From: Candidatus Limnocylindrales bacterium
GTDB lineage: Bacteria; Moduliflexota; Moduliflexia; Moduliflexales; JAUQPW01
Assembly: GCA_035559535.1 (NCBI GenBank)
Contig: DATMBG010000006.1
Coordinates: 97,369-161,368 of the forward strand
DNA: 64,000 nt
Direction of reading: 5' to 3'
The notes under the pieces are model-generated. The model was not told the origin of the DNA. It saw only the letters and a list, made by a program, of their open reading frames with translations, and ran no database searches. Shown here piece by piece: positions 59,923 through 64,000 of this stretch (the stretch's first letter is position 1; every line of letters starts with the position of its first letter). The position numbers and the translations under genes were made by a program.

Positions 59923-62814
59923 TCAACTTTGCCCACCCGGAAGGTTTATTTGAATCTTCTCTCTTAAACCAGGAGTGGGGTTTATTTTAACCCCATCCTG
60001 GACTTCCCTTAAATCTAAAGTTTCGGTAACAGAGAGAGGCTGCTCGATTTCATCTCCCCGGTACTCAAGGCTCATGATAAGGATGTCATCACTCAATTGA
60101 TTACCCGAATAATTTAGAATACCTTGCAGTACTTCTTTAAGGAAGTCCGGCCCTTTGAGATAAGAGGCGTTTTTAATCAGTTGGATGATTCCCTTATTTC
60201 CTAAAAGCTCGCCTCCTTTGTTCATGACCTCGACAGTTCCCTCGGTATAAAAAACAAGACGATCCCCAGGAAGAAGGTTCAGGGAAGTCGAAGGCTGGTA
60301 TACATGATCCGGTTCACTGAACAGAGGTGGCTCCTGGGGAAGTTGGATAAACTCCGTAGAAGACCCTCGGAGTAAAACAGAGCCTGGAGAACCGGCACAT
60401 CCAAGCTCTAGCTTCTTGAGGTTCGGATTGAAGAGGGCCACCATTGCACTCACAAACTGTCCTGGTTGTGCCATCGGTTTCAGGTCTCGATTGATAGTTG
60501 TGAAAAACTCTTGCGGTTTTGTTAAGGATGGCAGGGCCTGGAAAAACAACGTCTTTACCATGGTAGCCAGTAACACGGCTGAGGGACTTTGATCTACTAC
60601 ATCGGCAAGAAACAGTACCACCGATCCATTTTCACGTACCTTTATATCTGCTATATAACCGCCAACTTCACTCAAAGGCTGGCAGATATGATAAGTCGCA
60701 TAGGTTGGACCTTCTTGCGGACCGGTCGGCAACAGATATTGCTGGATAGCCGGGAGGGGTAAGAAATTGTACTGGTTCAGGGGATTCTCTTCCTTTATTG
60801 GGTCCGAAGAGTTCGGGCGATTAGGATTATCCGGTTGTTCTTTTTCATTTGAGGGAGAAGTAGAGGATGTTTTCTCCTCCCCGGTCGACAGAGGGGCTGG
60901 AATACTCTTCATAGGATCGGCATCTGGTAAAACGCTAGGCTTTTGTTTGGCCAGCAGGATAGATTCATTCAGTTGTCGGATCTGTTCGATGGCTTCCGAG
61001 AGAGTCGTAACCACTTGATCGGCCTGGGCACCCCGAAGACGCGCTTTAGCCTTTTCGATATCTCCTTTAGCATGCCATAGACCTACAAGAATTTTAACCT
61101 CTGGAAAACGGTTACGTAATCGCTTGCAAAGATAACTGGCATGGGCTACGGTGGAGGGGGGTAAAGCAGAAATACAGATAATATCCGGTCTCTGCTTCGA
61201 AATCTGCTCTAATAATTCCCCGGTCAGTAAAGCTGCCGAGAGAACCTCTACCGGATATCCATTCCGTCTTAATAATTGTGCCAACATCATGCTGGTAATC
61301 TGATCCGCTTCGTCCCGGGCAGGTATAACGCAGATTTTCGATCCTGGAGAGGCTAAAACCCGTTCTACGGAATCCTCTATGTTATCATTTGGTTTGGTGG
61401 GTATAACCGCCTGATGGTCAAATTGTTCATTCAGTTCTTGAATTAATTCCCTGGTGCTTTCAAAGATGAACTTTTCTCGGGCCTCATCGAGATCTCCTTC
61501 ATGACGATCCTGCTCGACCATTATAAGAGCCGGAACCAGAACTTCATCATAAAGGGCTTCCAGGGGCTTCTCTTTGAGATACTCTTCGGCCACTTCTGTG
61601 GCTTCTGCCTGATCTAAAGCCAAAAGGCGTTGATAAAAACGAGCTTCTGGAGTTAAAACCGGTTCATCACTGAGTAAAACATTTAAAAATTCTAAATTCG
61701 GGACATATCTTCCTATAACAGCAATGCAAACGGTCAAAGGAGTAGCCAGAAGAAGACCCACTGTACCCCACAACCAGGTCCAAAACACGGCCGCTACAAG
61801 AATGGCTATGGTAGAGAGACCTGTACTCGCACCGTATAACCAGGGTTCGATTACGTTATTGCTGATCAACTCAACGATAATAAATAACCCTATAGTCCAG
61901 AACGCAGGAGCCCAGTTATCAGAAATGGCCAGGGATAGGACTAACGGCATGGAGGCAGCGATCCACGGACCTACAAAAGGAATAAACCGTAACACAATGG
62001 CCAGCAATCCCCACAAGATAGCGTTTGGAATTCCAATAAAATAGAGACCAATCCCAATGGGAATCCCATAGGTGGTGTTAACCACTAATTGCATGAGCAG
62101 ATAACGACTCACCCGGGAACTGGCATCATCGATGGCCTGGGTTGTGACATTAAGCCGGCCCTGTCCAATGAGATGGATAAATCGATCTCTTAGATCCTGT
62201 CGCTGGATGAGCATAAAAATGGTGAAGACAATGACAATTGCCGCAGTTCCCAAAGGAGCAAAGAGGGGACTGAGGAGGTCTCGAAGATATTCCAGTGGAT
62301 TTAAGGGAGGTGGAACAATTCTGACCGGAATCGGCTGTTCTGGTCTTGTGTTGTTAGGGACAGGTGAAAATAAGGGGTAGGGCTGTTCCTTAGGCTTTGA
62401 CTTTTGAGCCTTCTCTAATTCCGAAGAGATTTCTTCACTGAGCTCTTTAATGCTTTCCGTTGCTTTGCCTAAGCTTCCAGTGGAGGGTTGCTTGAGGGCT
62501 TCAACTTTCCTTTTAATGTTTTCTCTATATTCGGGTAAACGATTCGCCAGGTTCACAATTTGGTTGGTTACAATCCAGGTGAGGGTACCTATCACCATGA
62601 AAGAAAGGATCACTACAATAAGTACCGCCGGAATGTGGGGAAATCTCCATCGTTCCAGGCGAACCACTAAAGGAGTAAGTAAAAAGCTTAACAGAATAGC
62701 CAGAGCTATGGGAATAAGTACTTCTTTTGCAAAATACAAAACCGCGATGATAATAACAATGGAAAGAAGAGGAGAGACTCTCTGGGAAGCACCCCGGGGG
62801 TGAGTACGCACCAT
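59923..62814 (-). CDS. AI-2E-type transporter fused to a B12-binding-like and a SpoIIE-like domain
   Basis: 963 residues. 1) Residues 10-385: AI-2E/PerM family membrane domain with about eight helices. 2) 390-480: linker helix region. 3) 490-615: cobalamin-binding-like Rossmann domain (VIPARDEADQITSMMLAQLLRRNGYPVEVLSA, ICISALPPSTVAHASYL, VGLWHAKGD), without the DxHxxG cobalamin-ligand motif. 4) 620-680: Ser/Pro/Asn-rich linker. 5) 690-930: PP2C/SpoIIE-like domain with VGGYIADIK, FLADVVDQSPSAVLLATMVKTLF, FYTEGTVEVMN and SDDILIMSLEY. Several expected metal residues differ (GGY for GGD, DVVDQ for DVSGHG, TEG for TDG), so it may be a weak or inactive phosphatase. AGGAGG precedes the start. A sensor-transporter role is plausible but unproven. 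Confidence 0.85.
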   Translation of the reverse strand: MVRTHPRGASQRVSPLLSIVIIIAVLYFAKEVLIPIALAILLSFLLTPLVVRLERWRFPHIPAVLIVVILSFMVIGTLTWIVTNQIVNLANRLPEYRENIKRKVEALKQPSTGSLGKATESIKELSEEISSELEKAQKSKPKEQPYPLFSPVPNNTRPEQPIPVRIVPPPLNPLEYLRDLLSPLFAPLGTAAIVIVFTIFMLIQRQDLRDRFIHLIGQGRLNVTTQAIDDASSRVSRYLLMQLVVNTTYGIPIGIGLYFIGIPNAILWGLLAIVLRFIPFVGPWIAASMPLVLSLAISDNWAPAFWTIGLFIIVELISNNVIEPWLYGASTGLSTIAILVAAVFWTWLWGTVGLLLATPLTVCIAVIGRYVPNLEFLNVLLSDEPVLTPEARFYQRLLALDQAEATEVAEEYLKEKPLEALYDEVLVPALIMVEQDRHEGDLDEAREKFIFESTRELIQELNEQFDHQAVIPTKPNDNIEDSVERVLASPGSKICVIPARDEADQITSMMLAQLLRRNGYPVEVLSAALLTGELLEQISKQRPDIICISALPPSTVAHASYLCKRLRNRFPEVKILVGLWHAKGDIEKAKARLRGAQADQVVTTLSEAIEQIRQLNESILLAKQKPSVLPDADPMKSIPAPLSTGEEKTSSTSPSNEKEQPDNPNRPNSSDPIKEENPLNQYNFLPLPAIQQYLLPTGPQEGPTYATYHICQPLSEVGGYIADIKVRENGSVVLFLADVVDQSPSAVLLATMVKTLFFQALPSLTKPQEFFTTINRDLKPMAQPGQFVSAMVALFNPNLKKLELGCAGSPGSVLLRGSSTEFIQLPQEPPLFSEPDHVYQPSTSLNLLPGDRLVFYTEGTVEVMNKGGELLGNKGIIQLIKNASYLKGPDFLKEVLQGILNYSGNQLSDDILIMSLEYRGDEIEQPLSVTETLDLREVQDGVKINPTPGLREKIQINLPGGQS

Positions 62815-62873
62815 CTATAGCCTCCTGTTTGAGGTTAGAAAGTAGGTAAACCGAATTCTATCCCTCATCAAGA

Positions 62874-62904
62874 AAAAAAGGGATTAATAAAATCTCCCTT
62901 TTTT
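62874..62904 (-). terminator. Intrinsic-terminator-like hairpin in the leader of the AI-2E fusion gene
   Basis: AAAAAAGGGA (62874-62883) pairs with TCCCTTTTTT (62895-62904). On the minus strand the hairpin is followed by a run of T. It stands 60 bp before the start codon, between the sigma-54 promoter and the gene. The arms are symmetric, so it could act on both strands. Confidence 0.6.
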
Positions 62905-62955
62905 AGCCATACATATTTTTTAATTGCACGATTCGTTTTAACCCATAAGCAAATA

Positions 62956-62971
62956 AGCAAAGGATGTGCCA
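62956..62971 (-). promoter_or_regulatory. Sigma-54 promoter, exact consensus core
   Basis: On the minus strand TGGCAC-N5-TTGCT. The spacing between GG and GC is the required 10 bp. Predicted start about 62944, directed to the AI-2E fusion gene and its hairpin. Confidence 0.7.
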
Positions 62972-62995
62972 CTCTGCCGGTACCCACCTCCTAAA

Positions 62996-63014
62996 CTTGC
63001 CGTTTCAGGGCAAG
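62996..63014. promoter_or_regulatory. Possible activator-binding palindrome
   Basis: CTTGCC (62996-63001), 7 bp, GGCAAG (63009-63014), just upstream of the sigma-54 promoter. An enhancer-type site is possible, although sigma-54 activators usually bind further away. Confidence 0.4.
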
Positions 63015-63343
63015 GGACCCGACGGTTAGGGAAAAAGAGGATCCAAATCGACACCGATCCCCCATCGGAAGAGGGTAAAAATATACCTCTTCCAGATCTC
63101 AGAGTAAAACTTTGAAACCCTATTAAATTCTATTAAGGTAACTTTTTACCTCCTTCCTATCTTTAATTTTCTTACAGTTTTTTCCATTGGACCACCAGGA
63201 ATTTCAAAGACCTCTTCTTTTGGTATAAACTTTGCGGGATCTGGAGATTAAGAGATCCTAAGTGTAAATTAAAGGTATAACACCTAAAAAGGATTTCCTT
63301 TTTATCTAAACAGTAAACTTTTTTATCTAAAAGGAGGTTTTTC
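63015..63343. other. Gap with structured sequence upstream of the 63344 gene
   Basis: GGAAGAGG/CCTCTTCC (near 63069-63096) and CCGAT/ATCGG palindromes. No known RNA recognised. An ORF on the minus strand (63387-63172) has no start signal. The end holds AAAAGGAGG for the next gene. Confidence 0.4.
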
Positions 63344-63595
63344 ATGAAAGTTCTTTTAGTCATTCTAATCGTCCTATTACTTCTCATCGGCGCTGGAATT
63401 GTTTATGTCCGACACAATTCTGATCAAGTTACCATTACCATAGATAAGGAAAAAGCTCAAAAGAAAACCGAACAAGTTATTGAAACCGGTAAAGAGGTAG
63501 GATCTGAAGCCTTAAAACAGACAGGGAGAGCTCTGGAAAAGGCTGGAGAGAAATTGGATAGCGGAAAGACCGAATCAAACCCCCAAAGACGGTAG
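63344..63595 (+). CDS. Small single-pass membrane protein
   Basis: 83 residues, strong Shine-Dalgarno AAAAGGAGG. N-terminal membrane helix (MKVLLVILIVLLLLIGAGIVYVR), then a periplasmic or cytosolic charged helix with repeated KKTEQVIETGKEVGSEALKQTGRALEKAGEKL. The style (GKEVGSEALKQTGRAL) resembles small LEA-like or YtxH-like stress proteins. Not recognised further. Confidence 0.7.
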   Translation: MKVLLVILIVLLLLIGAGIVYVRHNSDQVTITIDKEKAQKKTEQVIETGKEVGSEALKQTGRALEKAGEKLDSGKTESNPQRR

Positions 63596-63745
63596 TGTGA
63601 TGTAATCCTTGGTAGCCTGCGGACAGACACAGATGAAGAAAGGTTTAAGAATGAGTAGCTCGATAGATGGGGGTTATGGAGTTCTCCGAGAGAATGGTTC
63701 GGATGTTAAGGATTTTTTTTGAAATAAAGTAAAGAGGATAAAACT

Positions 63746-64000
63746 ATGCGGCGGCGTAGATACAAAATCTTATTCATCTTATTTTGCATACTTATTATCC
63801 TAATTCCGGGTATTTTCCTCATCTCCTGGTATGAAATGTACCTGAAGAGGTTGATCAACGAGGAATTCAATAAAAAGCGGTGGGATTTACCTTCCCGTAT
63901 TTATTCAGATCTGGAGGTTCTTCAACCTGGAGACAATATTTACCAAAGGGATTTAAAAGGGAAGCTGCAGAGGTTAGGCTATCGAGAAATCAGCCCCATT
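63746..64000 (+). CDS. Class A penicillin-binding protein, 5' end (cut by the window)
   Basis: 85 codons continue to the window end. A basic N-terminus, one membrane anchor (FILFCILIILIPGIFLI) and the stretch KKRWDLPSRIYSDLEVLQPGD...LKGKLQRLGYREI, which matches the UB2H-type region of PBP1b-like proteins, just before the glycosyltransferase domain. It would polymerise and cross-link peptidoglycan. The rest is outside the window, so the PBP1 subtype is only probable. Confidence 0.8.
   Translation, partial: MRRRRYKILFILFCILIILIPGIFLISWYEMYLKRLINEEFNKKRWDLPSRIYSDLEVLQPGDNIYQRDLKGKLQRLGYREISPI

Noticed and set aside
63172-63387. Minus-strand frame of 71 codons near the window end
   Set aside because: Overlaps the well-supported small membrane gene and its Shine-Dalgarno in the opposite direction.
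1-64000. tRNA, rRNA, CRISPR arrays or insertion sequences
   Set aside because: Looked for by eye on both strands; no cloverleaf, regular spacer array or transposase found.

Overview
The window is about 64 kb of chromosome from a Gram-negative-type bacterium with a moderate GC content. An LPS heptose kinase gene, many exported proteins and a class A penicillin-binding protein support the cell type. The order dprA-topA-NYN-xerC-hslV-hslU resembles the dprA-topA-trmFO-xerC-hslVU cluster of delta-proteobacteria, Nitrospirota and related phyla. I cannot place the organism more precisely. No rRNA, tRNA, CRISPR array, transposase or prophage was recognised, and nearly all genes are housekeeping or envelope genes with normal lengths.

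Layout. 0-4 kb: fructose-1,6-bisphosphatase, an MBL hydrolase, a small exported protein and an NAD-dependent sugar epimerase/reductase. 4-13.3 kb: DNA processing and proteolysis (dprA, two small envelope proteins, topA, an NYN RNase-like protein, xerC, hslV, hslU). 13.3-17.2 kb: a minus-strand riboflavin/nusB/phosphoesterase cluster that lacks ribBA. 17.5-23.4 kb: a DMT transporter, moeA, a heptose kinase and an exported phosphodiesterase. 23.7-29 kb: a Gld-like ABC operon with a four-repeat DUF4340 protein. 29.4-37.2 kb: an S41 protease and a sugar block (TreS-maltokinase fusion, anmK, malQ). 37.5-42.2 kb: an exported metzincin-like protein, an L7/L12-CTD-like protein overlapping an SNF2 helicase, and a glutaredoxin read through an in-frame UGA. 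42.3-47.8 kb: a three-gene ABC-2 exporter and exported or duplicated-domain proteins. 48.1-53.6 kb: a Smr protein and a hybrid kinase/sigma-54 activator pair. 54-64 kb: small envelope proteins, a metallopeptidase/ATP-grasp pair, glgX, a large AI-2E/B12-like/SpoIIE-like fusion, a small membrane protein and the start of a PBP1-type gene.

The most notable observation is the glutaredoxin gene at 41938-42171. It has a strong Shine-Dalgarno, a full 77-codon reading frame, and UGA exactly at the first position of the C-x-x-C active site. A short stem-loop with a GG-starting apical loop begins 15 nt after the UGA (loop at 21 nt), which fits a bacterial SECIS element. Ordinary ORF calling loses this gene. 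Other points worth attention are two well-matched sigma-54 promoters (one followed by an intrinsic-terminator-like hairpin ahead of the AI-2E/SpoIIE-like fusion), the L7/L12-like domain protein coupled to SNF2, the zinc metallopeptidase/ATP-grasp pair, and several dispersed palindromic repeat families that occupy most of the longer gaps.

Working together: fbp, malQ, glgX and TreS-maltokinase suggest storage and turnover of glycogen and trehalose. The Gld-like and ABC-2 clusters, DMT transporter, heptose kinase and PBP serve the envelope. The two-component pair at 48-53 kb is a sigma-54 activator system, and the two sigma-54 promoters nearby are its natural candidate targets (inference).
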